Shown here: positions 38,301-47,229 of the stretch, piece by piece
Layout of the letters: the number at the start of each line of letters is the position of its first letter
Numbering within the stretch: position 1 is the stretch's first letter
Assembly: GCF_048564905.1 (NCBI RefSeq)
Contig: NC_133020.1
Location: 12,433,501-12,497,500, forward strand
DNA from: Vicugna pacos
Taxonomy: Eukaryota > Chordata > Mammalia > Artiodactyla > Camelidae
Reading direction: 5' to 3'
Length of the DNA stretch: 64,000 nt
Notes under the pieces: model-generated
Told to the model about the DNA's origin: nothing
Seen by the model: only the letters and a program-made list of their open reading frames with translations
Databases searched by the model: none
Translations under genes and position numbers: made by a program

Positions 38301-40902
38301 AGTACTGCACACAATCACAACAGAGCAGAGCACAAAACCTTACAATGGTTAGGCATAAAGACATAATAGTATCTGTTCATAGAAGGACAAAAAAAGTTCA
38401 GACTAACATTTATAACTTTTCTTACTGATCTCTCACCATCTCAAATTTAATCCCATGTAAGCATGGGATTATTTCTCCCTCTCCTTATTTAAAAATTTTT
38501 ATTTATTTATTTTTTGTTTACCTACAATATTCACTTTGTGGTACAGAGGTCTATCAGTTTCAGTAAATGCATAGAATCATGTATCCACTACCACAATCAA
38601 GCTGCCTTCATTTTTCATAATAAACTTGGTATGTTTAATCTGCTTAAAACAAAGGAACAACACATTTGCAACTGTTTAGTGTGAAATTGCTTAAAAAAAA
38701 AATCAAGACCACTGTTTACTATCCAGACTCTTAAGTCTAATAAAGTGTATTATATGTACAACAGCCTTTGACATTACTTTCCTTAGCTTTAAACACTTAA
38801 GGATCTAATAAGTCACAGATACAATTAGGAGCTAGAGGTATCAAGTTATGTAAGAGATGACACATACCCAGATGGGGAAAGTGGGTCATTGCAAGTCACT
38901 TTAACAGCATGCGCAAAAGCCAAAAATCAGAACAGGTGAGGTGTATTTAGAGAACAATGCTAAGTTTAGTCTACCTAAACTGTGGGGCATGTGGCATGCA
39001 GTACTAGATGATGCTAAGGAACTAGGACGAGGCCAAATTTTAAACAGCTGACAACTGAAATTTAACCTTTAGGCCAGCGGTTAAAGGCTGCAAATCAGAG
39101 TCACCTAAAGAACTTTAGGGAAGGGAAAAAAAAAACCTGATGTTGGGGACTTCCTCCCAGGTCAATTAAATCACAATTTCTCAGACACATGATGCATCGG
39201 AGTATTTTTAAAACTTTCCCAGGTTATTCTAATGTACATCCAAGGTCATGAACCACTGAAAAAGTAGAGGGAAGACAGGAAGATCATTAGCTAGAGAAGT
39301 GACATGGTATTTGTTTTCAGGAAGACAACTGGCAGCACCACGAAGGATGAATAGATAGGAAAGGACCAGTGGCAGGGACGTGAACAAATACAGCAATGGC
39401 AGAGGCATAAGAAATAACGTGGTCAAGAAACTATCTGCTGGTGGAATCAACAAAGCTGACGATGATCTAGATGGAAGGAAAAAATCAAGAATGTTTAGAT
39501 TTCAGCCATTAAGAACTTAGAAAATGAAGAGTAACTGAGTTGGCAGTTTCAAGTATGTCTAACAAAAATGAGAGTAAAATTGGGCTAAACGTGGGGCCAC
39601 CAGCACTAGGACGTCACAGGAGTGTATATCACTCAGCTAGTACATGTGGAGCAGTATTTGGAAGCACCACCACCAACATTCATTATCTGGAGTGCACGTT
39701 CATACTGCAGATTCCTGGGTCCCAGTCCAGACACACAGAGTAAGTTATTTAAGTCTCTGGACATTTTGAGAACCATTGAAGAGAAGGAAGCAGATAGGAC
39801 CACGGTGGGATCTTGGTGAAATCAAACACCATGCATTCTATACGGTGTTAGAATTTTATAAGTAACCTTTGTTGAAGTTTTGATCATTTCAGAACACAAT
39901 CCCCAAAGAACTGCAAAGGTGGCCATTTCTGGCGACACTTACGCTGTGAAATCTGCAGCTGCTGTAGCTGCTTTGGTGGCATCCTTATTCAATGTTGCAC
40001 CCCAAACAGCACCCTTATGACCCAAAAATGTTCCAATCCAGTCTCCTGTATCTCCCTGGCGTAGCATAGGTTTACCATCTAAAAAATATTTTAAAAGACA
40101 TGTGATTTAGAAGTTCAGATTATTTAATATCTAAGACTCAAACGATCATATCGAAAAAGAAGTGGAAAATTACTTTTGTTGTCTAACTATTCTCAATCAC
40201 TGGGGTCACTAAGGAACTTCCAGAAGTAAATTAAGTGAAGAACTGAGCAGGACATTCTCTCTGGGAAGCATCTGTAATTCGGTGAAAATACTGATCTGCG
40301 TCAAAACGATCTAGATTTGAGCCTTATTTTGAACAAACTTCTTAACCTAAGTCCCAGTTTCCACTTTAAAAATGAGACCACTGCTACAAAGGAATGAGAT
40401 AATAGGAGTGACAAATCTGTGCAAAATGAAATAAGGTGTTACTTAGCCTGGCCTAATTTCTGCATTCTGCAAATCCTGGGAAGATATTCACGGTGTTGCT
40501 GGCCGGAGCGTCTAGACAAGTGTACAGTCCAGCTCCTCCAGAAATAGCAATAAAGATAAAATGAGAGGCCCTGGTTAGGAGCAATACTTTGCCTCGTTTC
40601 AGAGGCGTCAGAAAAACCTCTCTTGGCGTCAGCTGCGGAATCCTTAACACTGCTCCTCTCATCAGCCCACTCTGGGCCCTATCCTCCAAGGCCGCGAACC
40701 CCGCAATCCGTTCGACAATGGGGAGCGCCAGCCCCACTCGCCTTCCGCCCAGTCCCAGACGTTAGGGGCCGCATCAGCGGCCTTGCTTACCTTTGCAAGC
40801 GCTGATTAGGAAATAGCCATATGGCGTGATGCCACTGAAGGCCAAATCCACCACGGGCCGCGTGTGGCCCGAGCAGGTGAGCGGCGTCTGCCTCATTGCC
40901 AT
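23258..40902 (-). CDS. STRAP: STRAP (UNRIP): WD40-repeat protein, 10 coding exons
   Basis: STRAP is a seven-bladed WD40 beta-propeller protein. It is a cytoplasmic member of the SMN complex that assembles spliceosomal snRNPs, a partner of UNR/CSDE1, and a TGF-beta receptor/SMAD7-binding inhibitor of SMAD signalling (family knowledge). Coding exons on the minus strand, 5' to 3': 40791-40902, 39943-40078, 33058-33139, 32187-32259, 29499-29595, 28637-28774, 25982-26118, 24664-24813, 24046-24111, 23258-23319. They total 1,053 nt, giving 350 codons plus TGA, the same length as human STRAP. Phases join without error and all introns are GT-AG. The translation starts [20 protein letters not shown] and ends [10 protein letters not shown] found no difference from the human protein as I remember it. 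Start chosen: the ATG at 40900-40902 in a CGCCGCCATGG Kozak context; an in-frame Met follows at codon 3. WD blades span roughly residues 12-302, followed by an acidic, Ser-rich tail. The gene looks intact and functional. Confidence 0.97.
24046..24111 (-). CDS. STRAP: STRAP coding exon 9
   Basis: Encodes [22 protein letters not shown], the acidic linker after the propeller. Acceptor TTCATAG|AA, donor CTAG|GTAAAT. 66 nt. Confidence 0.96.
   Translation of the reverse strand, partial: KKIVVSWQSRRSVFQRQQKRS
24664..24813 (-). CDS. STRAP: STRAP coding exon 8
   Basis: Encodes [50 protein letters not shown]. This is the most canonical WD blade of the protein: GH...D...[12 protein letters not shown]. 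Acceptor TTCTCAG|AA, donor CTG|GTAAGA. 150 nt. Confidence 0.97.
25982..26118 (-). CDS. STRAP: STRAP coding exon 7
   Basis: Encodes [46 protein letters not shown] (Ser split with exon 6). It corresponds to blade 6, whose [13 protein letters not shown] lacks the terminal Trp. Acceptor TTTCTAG|T, donor TTAG|GTGAGT. 137 nt. Confidence 0.96.
27300..27343 (-). other. GCSH pseudogene 3' UTR remnant
   Basis: After the stop, the minus strand reads AGTGGAATC, TTTAAGTAAACTAGTTTGAA, resembling the GCSH 3' UTR with its AATAAACTAGT-like motif. The A-rich GAAACAAACGAAACA that follows may be a decayed poly(A) tail. Confidence 0.5.
27303..27815 (-). pseudogene. GCSHP: GCSH processed pseudogene
   Basis: An intronless copy of the glycine cleavage system H protein, the mitochondrial lipoyl carrier. 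The minus strand reads [10 protein letters not shown], then [10 protein letters not shown], then VVY-like [52 protein letters not shown] and a C-terminal [10 protein letters not shown] with stop at 27341-27343. Upstream nucleotides to about 27,815 still align with the GC-rich presequence region, and the 3' UTR matches to about 27,303. It is broken by a one-base loss after the codons for ENG (near 27,660), giving TAG at 27652-27654. One codon is missing before GEVTEI, and the presequence is scrambled. The lipoyl-lysine codon (27539-27541) is kept. It lies in STRAP intron 6, same strand. No clear poly(A) tail or target duplication remains, so it is fairly old. GCSH has many processed copies in mammals. 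Confidence 0.93.
28637..28774 (-). CDS. STRAP: STRAP coding exon 6
   Basis: Encodes [45 protein letters not shown], 138 nt, phase 1 in and phase 0+2 out. The donor is AG|GTATGT. The acceptor CCGCAG|C is preceded by a nearly pure C tract (see findings), unlike the U-rich tracts of the other introns. Confidence 0.96.
28777..28799. repeat. G/C homopolymer tract at STRAP exon 6 acceptor
   Basis: Plus strand: GG, T, 11 G, A, 6 G. On the STRAP strand it is C-rich and ends three bases before the acceptor AG of exon 6, so it forms the polypyrimidine tract. Confidence 0.93.
29107..29166. repeat. Tandem duplication, 2 x ~30 bp
   Basis: TTACACTCTATCTTCGTGAA... is followed directly by TTACACTCTATTTTCGTGAA..., two nearly identical 30-bp units. 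Confidence 0.85.
29499..29595 (-). CDS. STRAP: STRAP coding exon 5
   Basis: Encodes [32 protein letters not shown] plus two bases of Arg. It holds the GH of blade 4 and SADDKTVR just before the LWD that opens exon 6. Acceptor CCTAAG|AA, donor CG|GTAAGT. 97 nt. Confidence 0.96.
29900..30225 (+). repeat. MIR SINE, interrupted
   Basis: Forward MIR in two parts: CAAGAGAGCCTGAGCTAATT with CTAGTGCTATCACTTATGC, then ACTTGGGCAAGTCACTCAAC and CTTCACCTGTAAAATGGGAT. About 140 bp of unassigned sequence with an A-rich end lies between them. Confidence 0.75.
31480..31850 (+). repeat. L1M 3'-end fragment
   Basis: Follows the order of an old L1 3' end: AACAATGTGCAAATATTTGA, GGATGTTTAGCATAACACTG, AGACCCACACAATCATTGA. 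Diverged. Confidence 0.55.
32187..32259 (-). CDS. STRAP: STRAP coding exon 4
   Basis: Encodes [24 protein letters not shown] plus one base of the next Glu. [12 protein letters not shown] is a classic blade-end WD motif with D in place of WD. Acceptor TTTTCAG|GAT, donor CAG|GTAAGT. 73 nt. Confidence 0.96.
32260..33057 (-). other. STRAP: STRAP intron 3
   Basis: A 0.8 kb intron carrying a short Tigger-type DNA transposon (32,674-32,886). Otherwise nothing was recognised. Confidence 0.85.
32674..32886. mobile_element. Short Tigger-type MITE with perfect 10-bp TIRs
   Basis: Begins CAGCTGACCC and ends GGGTCAGCTG, perfect inverted ends, with TA on both sides (32672-32673 and 32887-32888). The interior has GTGGATTCAACCAACCATGG, typical of this TcMar-Tigger family. 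Confidence 0.9.
33058..33139 (-). CDS. STRAP: STRAP coding exon 3
   Basis: Encodes [27 protein letters not shown]. The VWD closes a WD blade and [11 protein letters not shown] opens the next. The acceptor is GTTTAG|C and the donor CAG|GTATCAG, phase 0 at the 3' end. An open frame runs on into both flanking introns, but splice signals and homology set the limits. Confidence 0.96.
34480..34860 (+). repeat. L2 LINE 3' region
   Basis: Forward L2: CTCAAACAAGCCAGGCATTT, GGGCTCATTTCAAATGCTAT, then TGCCTCCATTAACCATTCC. Ancient. Confidence 0.65.
36400..36640 (-). repeat. MIR SINE
   Basis: Reverse MIR: CACTTACTGAGCACCTGCTG, ACTCACTTTACAGATATGAA. Diverged. Confidence 0.7.
36820..37035 (-). repeat. MIR SINE
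   Basis: Reverse MIR: TTACTATTCTCACTTTTACA, GATGATGAAACTGAGAAAAA, AAGGTCACAGAGGTATTAAA. Confidence 0.75.
38488..38625 (-). repeat. L1 3'-end fragment
   Basis: TTTATTTATTTATTTTTTG, GTGGTACAGAGGTCTATCAG, TGTATCCACTACCACAATCA match an antisense L1M 3' end. Confidence 0.55.
39069..39262 (+). mobile_element. MER5-type hAT MITE
   Basis: GCAAATCAGAGTCACCTAAA, CAGGTTATTCTAATGTACAT and the end GGTCATGAACCACTGA follow MER5. A possible second, poorer copy is at 39,600-39,780, ending TGAGAACCATTGA. Confidence 0.65.
39943..40078 (-). CDS. STRAP: STRAP coding exon 2
   Basis: Encodes [12 protein letters not shown] through DFTA, residues 38-83 (end of blade 1 and blade 2, with the GHKGAVWG motif). The acceptor is TTTTTTAG|AT and the donor GC|GTAAGT. 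It is 136 nt long and joins exon 1 in phase 1. Confidence 0.97.
40079..40790 (-). other. STRAP: STRAP intron 1
   Basis: A 0.7 kb intron. Its upstream end lies in the CpG island; the part nearest exon 2 is AT-rich. No element was recognised. Confidence 0.85.
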
Positions 40903-41600
40903 GGCGGCGGCGAGCCAGTCGGGGGTCGTCTGGTCTTTTCCCTCCTCCGCCGCAGCGCCTCCGGCTCTTCAAGGCCCCCGCCCTGACACTGGGGTTGGGC
41001 CGGGAAAAAGAAAAGGGCCAATCTGGTGGCCCCGCGATCAGAGAGGGGTCAGGGATAGGTCGGGGAATCTGCGACGGGAGACAGACCGCCGCCGAGGGAG
41101 GGAAAGGGAGGGAGGGAGGAGAGTTAGGGTAAGGGGAGAGTCGGAGAACCGGCGGCCACGACCCGCACCGTCCACACCGGTACCCGCAGGAAGTGACGAC
41201 ACCAATAACGCTGAGCGTCCGCCGGAAGTGACGATCTGGCGGGAAGGCGGGTTCCCGGGATAGAAGGGGCTTATCGGAGCGCGAAGGACGACAGCGCGCA
41301 GGCGCGAGGTCAGAACACGTTGGTCACGTGATGCTGGCCCCACGCGAGCTACGCTGGGCGCCTGGCGGCGCTCTAGGCCGCGGACCGAAGTCGTGGTTCC
41401 GAGCCCTGACTGTCCCGCGCGGCCTTGCTCCTCCCGGGCCTAGATCGCGGGGTGCGAAAGCGGGTCCTGCTCCTCTCAGACCCTGGACCGGTGGTCCCTG
41501 CGAATTACACACCGAGCAGTCCAGCCGGTTGGACTCTGCTCGGTGTCTGAACATCTAGGCGGAACACCAGAGTTGTTCCCGGCGGCGGCCCAAACCGGCA
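40650..41600 (-). promoter_or_regulatory. STRAP: STRAP CpG-island promoter
   Basis: A GC-rich, CpG-dense stretch covers STRAP exon 1 and about 0.7 kb upstream, with no TATA box. Two GGAAGTGACGA motifs (41189-41199 and 41224-41234) look like ETS (GABPA/ELK) sites fused to a CRE half-site. A palindromic E-box TCACGTGA lies at 41324-41331 and a CCAAT at 41202-41206. This fits a dispersed-start housekeeping promoter. The start site was not resolved and is likely within 40,950-41,250. Open frames on both strands here are CpG-island artefacts. Confidence 0.8.
40791..40902 (-). CDS. STRAP: STRAP coding exon 1
   Basis: Encodes residues 1-37 (MAMRQ...ISACK) plus the first base of Asp38. It contains the start of WD blade 1, with the GH pair in [10 protein letters not shown]. 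The donor reads AAAG|GTAAGC, phase 1. It lies inside the CpG island. Confidence 0.97.
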
Positions 41601-42349
41601 AACACCGTCTAAGAACTTTTTTCAGCCTTTATTAACAGCTAGCTACATAGGCAGCTCCCTCTGGGAATGTCTACAAGTAAGGCCCTTTAGAAAAGAACTT
41701 TCCCCAGCCATCCGTAATGCTATGCAAACATTCCAGCCTTGCTGGTGTTTTAGACGTGAGTGTTATGTGACTTTAAATATAGTTAAATTCAAATTACTTT
41801 TTCTGTTGAGTACCTTGGAGCACTCTAAAGCCGTGGTTCCTAAATTTTTTAATGAAATACCATCGTCAGTGAAACTTGACTCCACACTCCCAATATACGG
41901 ATAGTAATTTGTAAACTACGTACATGTTAATGCATTGAGAAAAAATAGAAATACTAGAAGGGTCTAAAAACTAAATAGAAACACTGGTGTTATCTTCCTG
42001 CAGGCTGCCCACTTCGGATGTCGCTGCGTTGTGTAACAATCAGAACTGTTGCTGGATTGCTCATACAAAAGCTGTCCTGAGCAGGAAAGGTCCTTTCTAT
42101 GGGCAAGTTCTTTTCTTTCCTTTGATGTTGTTTAGAATGTCAACCGAAAACAGCAGAGATTTTTGTGGCCATATCACTACTTTATCCCCAAGGCAATAGT
42201 GTCTTGGCACATACATATTTAATCAGCACAATCGTCTGTGAATGTTTCCTTCTCCATTATCATTTTGTGTTTAGCATGTATCTTCATTGAAGATTCAAGT
42301 TTAATTACTTGAATGGAGACTTGAAGTGCTTCCCCATTCTATTTCCTTA

Positions 42350-42595
42350 GCATTTTGTTCATGTTTATTCCTTTATAGTACAGCACCTACAGTATATGTT
42401 TTCTATTATCTGTTCTCTCAACCTAACCCTATGGTCCAACACACACACACACACTTCATTCACACTTAAATTACAAGCCTCCTAATGGCAATGGTTATGG
42501 CTTTATCGTCTTTGTACTCTAGTACCAGAACACTGAGTGGCATTTAGTGAATGCCTGACTAATGTTTATTAAATAACTTACTGATGGAGATAAAT
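42350..42595 (+). repeat. L2 LINE 3' end
   Basis: Forward L2 3' end: GTACTCTAGTACCAGAACAC, TGAGTGGCATTTAGTGAATG, TAATGTTTATTAAATAACTT. A CA run lies at 42,437-42,453. Confidence 0.65.
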
Positions 42596-43241
42596 AAATA
42601 AAACACACAACTCAGGTTAGAACAACCAGTCAGTAAAATATTAGTATATGTCAATTTATTACTAGTTGTGTATAGGTAAGTATTGAACTGAAAACTACTT
42701 TGTCTCTTAAGAATGTTTACTTCCTACTTACTTGGATTCTAAGTTCTAAAAGTATTAAGTATCATGATCAGTTGTTTAGGCTTCAGATCAGTTCAGTATT
42801 AGAAGACAGATTAATGCAATTAATTAACCACATTAAAAGACTAAAAAAGACAATGATATCAATATTTCATTGCATTGTGTAAAAAGTTTTAGACAGAATT
42901 TAGTATTCATTTGTTGATGATAAAAACTGTTAGATACTAGAAACAGAAGGGACCTGCTTAACCTGATAGAATATCTGAAGAAAAAGTCACACCTAATGAT
43001 GAAACAGTTAAAACATTCCCTATTAGGTCAAGTGCAAGACAGGAATGATTACCACTATCACTCCCATACAGCATTGAACTAGATGTTTACATAACCCCAA
43101 AAGGCATAAATGTTGCAAAGAAGGTTACAAATCTACTATTTAAAGATTATTTTTGGAGATTATATATAAAGCAAAATCTATATATTTTATATTTAGATCT
43201 TTAAAAAAGATCTAGTATGAATTATTGGAATTAATACAAGT

Positions 43242-43330
43242 CTTTTTTTTTTATAGAAGTACTGGGGTTTGAACCCAGGACCTTGTGAATACTAAGCACA
43301 TGCTCTACCACTGAGCTATACCCCTACCCC
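43242..43330 (-). mobile_element. Vic-type tRNA-Ala SINE
   Basis: Reverse copy: AAGTACTGGGGTTTGAACCC, ACATGCTCTACCACTGAGCT. The tail is reduced to a T run. Confidence 0.9.
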
Positions 43331-43606
43331 TGAGAATGAGTAAGAATTTAGCAAGCTGATTTTTTGAAAAGTACAGTGAAAGCAATTGCATTTGCATGCA
43401 CTAGCAACAAATAGAAAATGTTATTTTAAAATATGCCATATAAAATGGCATCAAGAGATAAAAAGTGCTTGAGAATAAATCTGACACAGTATGCTTTCTG
43501 GCAGGAAAAAGCTGGCACTCTGAAAGGTAGGAATTGAGAGTTTAATGAATGGATCTTTTACTAAGGGATCTCTTTGAAATATTGATTTAATTTCCTTTGG
43601 AGATAC

Positions 43607-43611
<5 letters not shown>

Positions 43612-43646
<35 letters not shown>
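43612..43646. repeat. (TA)n microsatellite within L1
   Basis: A pure run of about 17 TA units. It sits where the L1 consensus has GGGTATATACCC, so it likely grew from that motif. Confidence 0.93.
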
Positions 43647-43650
<4 letters not shown>

Positions 43651-43930
43651 GTGTGATTGCTGAATCATATGATAAGAACCTCCATATTGTTTTCCATAGT
43701 GTCTGCACCAATTTACATTCCCACCAACAGGGTGTGTGGGTTCCCCTTTCTCCACACCTTCACTGAATCTTGTTATCTTTACTCTTTTGATACGAGCCAT
43801 TATAACAGATGTGAAGTGGTTTTGATTTGCATTTACCTGGTGATTAATGATGTTAAGCAGCTTTTCATATACCTGTTGGTCATTATATGTCTTTGTGGGA
43901 AAAATATCTGTTTGGTTCCTCTGTACATTT

Positions 43931-44062
43931 GTATTTACTTTTTTGGAGGGGGTAATTAGGTTTACTTGTTTATATTTATTTCTAAAGGAGGTACTGGGGA
44001 TCGAACCCAGGACCTCGTGCATGCTAAGCATGCGCTCACCACTTGAGCTATACCCTCCCCAC
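43931..44062 (-). mobile_element. Vic-type tRNA-Ala SINE inside L1
   Basis: Reverse copy with an intact tRNA-like head, including GGGTTCGATCC (B box) and CTTAGCATGC (AGC anticodon position). Flanked by TCCTCTGTACATTT (43917-43930) and TCCTCGGTACATTT (44063-44076), a 14-bp target duplication with one difference. It is not a tRNA gene, since an AT-rich SINE tail is attached. Confidence 0.95.
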
Positions 44063-45039
44063 TCCTCGGTACATTTTTAAATGAGATTGATTTTTTTGCT
44101 GTTGAGGTGTATGACTCCTTCATATATTTTAGTATTAACATCTTATCAGATAGATGGTTTGCAAATATTTTCTCCCATTCATTTTATTTCTTTTACTGTG
44201 CAGAAGCTTTTAGTTTGATGTGCTTCCACTTACTAATTTTTTCTTTTGTTGCTTGTGCTTTTGGTGCTAAAGCCAAAAAATTCATTGCCAAGACTGAAGT
44301 CAAGGAGTTTTGTCCCTGTTTTTGTCTAAAAGTTTTATGGCTTTAGTTCTTCTGTTTACATGTTTAAACCATCTCTGCTTAATTTTTGTGCATGGTAAAA
44401 GATAGGGGTCTAATTTTATTCTTCTGCATGTGGTTATTCAGTTTTCCTAATGTCACTTGTTGAAGAGACTGTCCCTTCATCCATTGACTAATCTCAGTTG
44501 ACTGCGTATGTGAAGGTTTATTTCTGGACTCTCGATTCTGTTCCATTGGTCTGTGGGTCTATTTTTATGCTAGTACCATACTGGTTTGATTACTACTGAT
44601 AGTAGTTTGAAATCAGGAAGTATGATGCCTCCAGCTTTGTTCTTCTTTCTCAGGATTTTTTCGCAATTTGAGGTCTTTTGTGATTACATGCAGATTTTAG
44701 GATTTTTTTTCTGTTTATATGAAAAACACCATTAGAATTTTGATAGAGATTACATAGAATCTATAGATGGCTTTGGGTAATATGGACATTGTAGCAATAT
44801 TCTTTCAATCTGTGAACATGGAGTATCTTCCTAGTGGTTTGTGTCTTCTTTCATTTCTTTTTTCAAAATTTTATAGTTATTAGTGTATAGATCTTTCATC
44901 TCCTTGGTTAAATTTATTCCAAAGTATTTTATTGTTCTTGATGCAATTGTAAATGGGATTTTTTTCATTTCTTTTCTAGATATTTCTTTGCTGTTGTATA
45001 CAAATGCCACTGGTTTCTGTGTTGTTGTTTTATCCATTT

Positions 45040-45184
45040 AGTTTTTTTATGTTTTTTGGGAAGGGGAAGGAGAGAGAATTAAGTTTGTTTGTTTGTTTAT
45101 TTATTTTAATGGAGGTACTGGAGATTGAACATAGGACCTTGTGCATATTAAGCATGCACTCTGCCACTGATCTATACCCTCCCC
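45040..45184 (-). mobile_element. Vic-type tRNA-Ala SINE inside L1
   Basis: Reverse copy: GTTTGTTTATTTATTTTAAT, GGAGGTACTGGAGATTGAAC, CTGCCACTGATCTATACCCT. The L1 sequence CTGTGTTGTT is duplicated on both sides (from 45017 and from 45185). Confidence 0.92.
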
Positions 45185-47229
45185 CTGTGTTGTTTTTGTA
45201 TCCTGCAACTTTATTGAATTCATTGATTAGTTCTATTAGTTTTTTGATGGAGTCTTCAGGATTGTCTACATATGGGATCATATTGTCTACAAAGACAAAT
45301 TTACCTCTTCCTTTCTGTTTTGAATGTCTCGTCCTCTTGCGTGATTGCTCTGCCTAAGACTTCTAGTACTATATTCAAATAAGAGTAGTGAAGGTGGGCA
45401 CCCTTGTTTTGTTCCTGATCTTAGAGGAAAAGCTTTCAACTTTTTATCACTGAGTATGATGTTAGCTGTGTGTTTGTCATAGAAGGCCTTTATTATGAAT
45501 GAAGTACATTCCTTTATATACCCAGTTGTTGAGCATTTTTATAATGGTATGATTTTTGTATTTTGTTAAATGCTTTTTCTGCCTCTACTAAGATAACCAT
45601 ATGCTTTTTATTCTTCATTCTATTAATGTGGCATCTCACAGTTACTGATTTGCATATGTTGAACCATCCCTGCATCCCAGGGATAACTTCAACTTGACCA
45701 TGGTGTACGATCCTTTTAATGAACTGCCAAATTTGTCTTGCTAATATTTTGTTGAGAATTTTGGCTTATACATTCATCAGGGGTATTGGTCTGCAGTTTT
45801 CTTTTCTTGCAGCCTTCTTCTCTGGCCTTGGTGTCAGAGTAATGCTGGCTGTGTAAAATGACTTTGGAAGTGTTCCCTCCTGTTCAGTTCTTTGGAAGAG
45901 TTTGAGAGGGATTAGTGTTAATGCTTCTTTAAATGTTTGATATATTTCACCAGTGAAGCTATCTGTAACTGGGCTTTTTGTTGGAAGGTTTTGATTACTG
46001 ATTCAACTCCTTACTTGTTACTGGTATATTCAGATTTTCTGTTTCACCTTGATTCAGTCTTGGTAGGTTGTATGTTTTGGAAATTTATCAATTTCTTCTG
46101 GGGTATCCAACTTATTGTCATATCAATGTTCAGAGTAGTCTTTTATGATCCTTTTTATTTCTGTAGTATCAGTTACAATGTGTCCTCTTTCATTTCTGAT
46201 TTTATTTATTTTATTTGTTTATATTTATTCTCTCTTTTTTTATTAGTCTATGCAAGTTTTGTCAATTATGTTTATATTTTTAAAAAACAGCTTTTAGTTT
46301 CTTTGATCTTTTCATTATTTTTCTGGTATTTATTTCATTTATTTTTGCTCTGATCTTTCTTATTTCTTTCCTTCTGCTAACTTTGGACTTAACCTGTTCT
46401 CTTTTCTTAGTTCCTTAAGGTATTAAGTTAGGTTGTTAATTTGAGATCTTTCTTTTTTCCTAACATAGGGTTTAGCACTATAAACTTCCTTCTTAGAACT
46501 GCTTTTGCTATGTTCTGTAAGCTTTGGTATGTTGTGTTTTCATTTTTGTTTCAAGGATTATTTTTTTTTAACTTGATCCGTTGGTTATCTTGGAGTACGC
46601 TGTCTAATTTTTATGAATTTTCCAGATTTCCCCCTGTTGTTGATTTACAGTCCCATTATTTTTTCCCCAAAGAGCAAAGTCAAAGTCACATCAATATGAA
46701 GATTATACCTTCTTCCTATGATGGTAGATTGTGTTGTCTTGGGAAGAAAATTAATACCCCTGGAAGTGAGTTGCCCTTGTCCTTACATAAATCAGGTGAA
46801 AAATGGCAGCAGTGCTCACTGACAAAGAGCCCAGTCTGGAATCAGAGCGCCCACCATCTTCAGCCCCCAGAACCAGAGCCACAGGGCCCCTGGCAGACTG
46901 CCCTGGGAAAGCTTGGGCCAAGGAAAACGCCATCACCTCATGAGCTCAGCCTGTGTAGTGTAACTACGCACAATACTGTCCCTTCTCAAGTGCGGAGAGG
47001 TTGGATTTCCCTGAGAAAATGGGTGGAGACTCTCAATGGTAGAGGCTTGAGCAGGGTCTGCAGGAAGAAGGTTATTGTTTGGGGAGATAAAGTTCTGAGA
47101 CAGAGGATGCCCGTCTACAGGCCTAACCACTGAGGCTCTCCACCTTCCCCTCTCCCTGTGTGGTACAAGAGAGAAAGTTAGAAGAAGTCACAACTTATAG
47201 GTTCTTCTACTTTGAACTGATTGGAAATG

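Larger units (their letters stand above)
33140..39942 (-). other. STRAP: STRAP intron 2 (6.8 kb)
   Basis: The longest STRAP intron. It contains an L2 piece at about 34,480-34,860, two MIR copies at about 36,400-36,640 and 36,820-37,030, an L1 3' end near 38,488-38,620, and MER5-like pieces near 39,069-39,262 and 39,600-39,780. The rest (33,140-34,470, 34,870-36,390, 37,040-38,480, 38,630-39,060) is AT-rich and unique as far as I can see. No RNA gene was recognised. Confidence 0.85.
43560..46660 (-). mobile_element. L1 LINE fragment (ORF2 and 3' end), ~3 kb
   Basis: A long antisense L1 fragment. The plus strand shows the complements of ORF2 and 3' landmarks: CATTCCCACCAACAGGGTGT, GAAGCTTTTAGTTTGATGTG, TTGTATCCTGCAACTTTATT, CTTGACCATGGTGTACGATC, TTTCCAGATTTCCCCCTGTT. 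It covers much of the reverse-transcriptase part of ORF2 but lacks ORF1 and the 5' UTR. Two Vic SINEs (43931-44062 and about 45040-45184) and a TA microsatellite interrupt it. Open frames on either strand are broken; it cannot be active. Confidence 0.92.

Noticed and set aside
40826-41343. Open frames on both strands upstream of STRAP exon 1
   Set aside because: CpG-island artefacts over the STRAP promoter and 5' UTR; low-complexity Arg/Gly/Pro translations.
43987-44058. tRNA-Ala-like sequence on the minus strand
   Set aside because: It is the head of a Vic SINE with the SINE tail and target duplications attached; six similar heads occur in the window.
45937-46353. Open frame of 138 codons, plus strand, hydrophobic
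   Set aside because: Antisense of L1 ORF2; AT-rich sequence gives Phe/Leu/Tyr-rich translation that mimics membrane segments.
46441-47133. Open frame of 230 codons, plus strand
   Set aside because: Its first part is antisense L1 ORF2 and the rest runs into unassigned sequence. No recognisable domain, no splice or promoter evidence.
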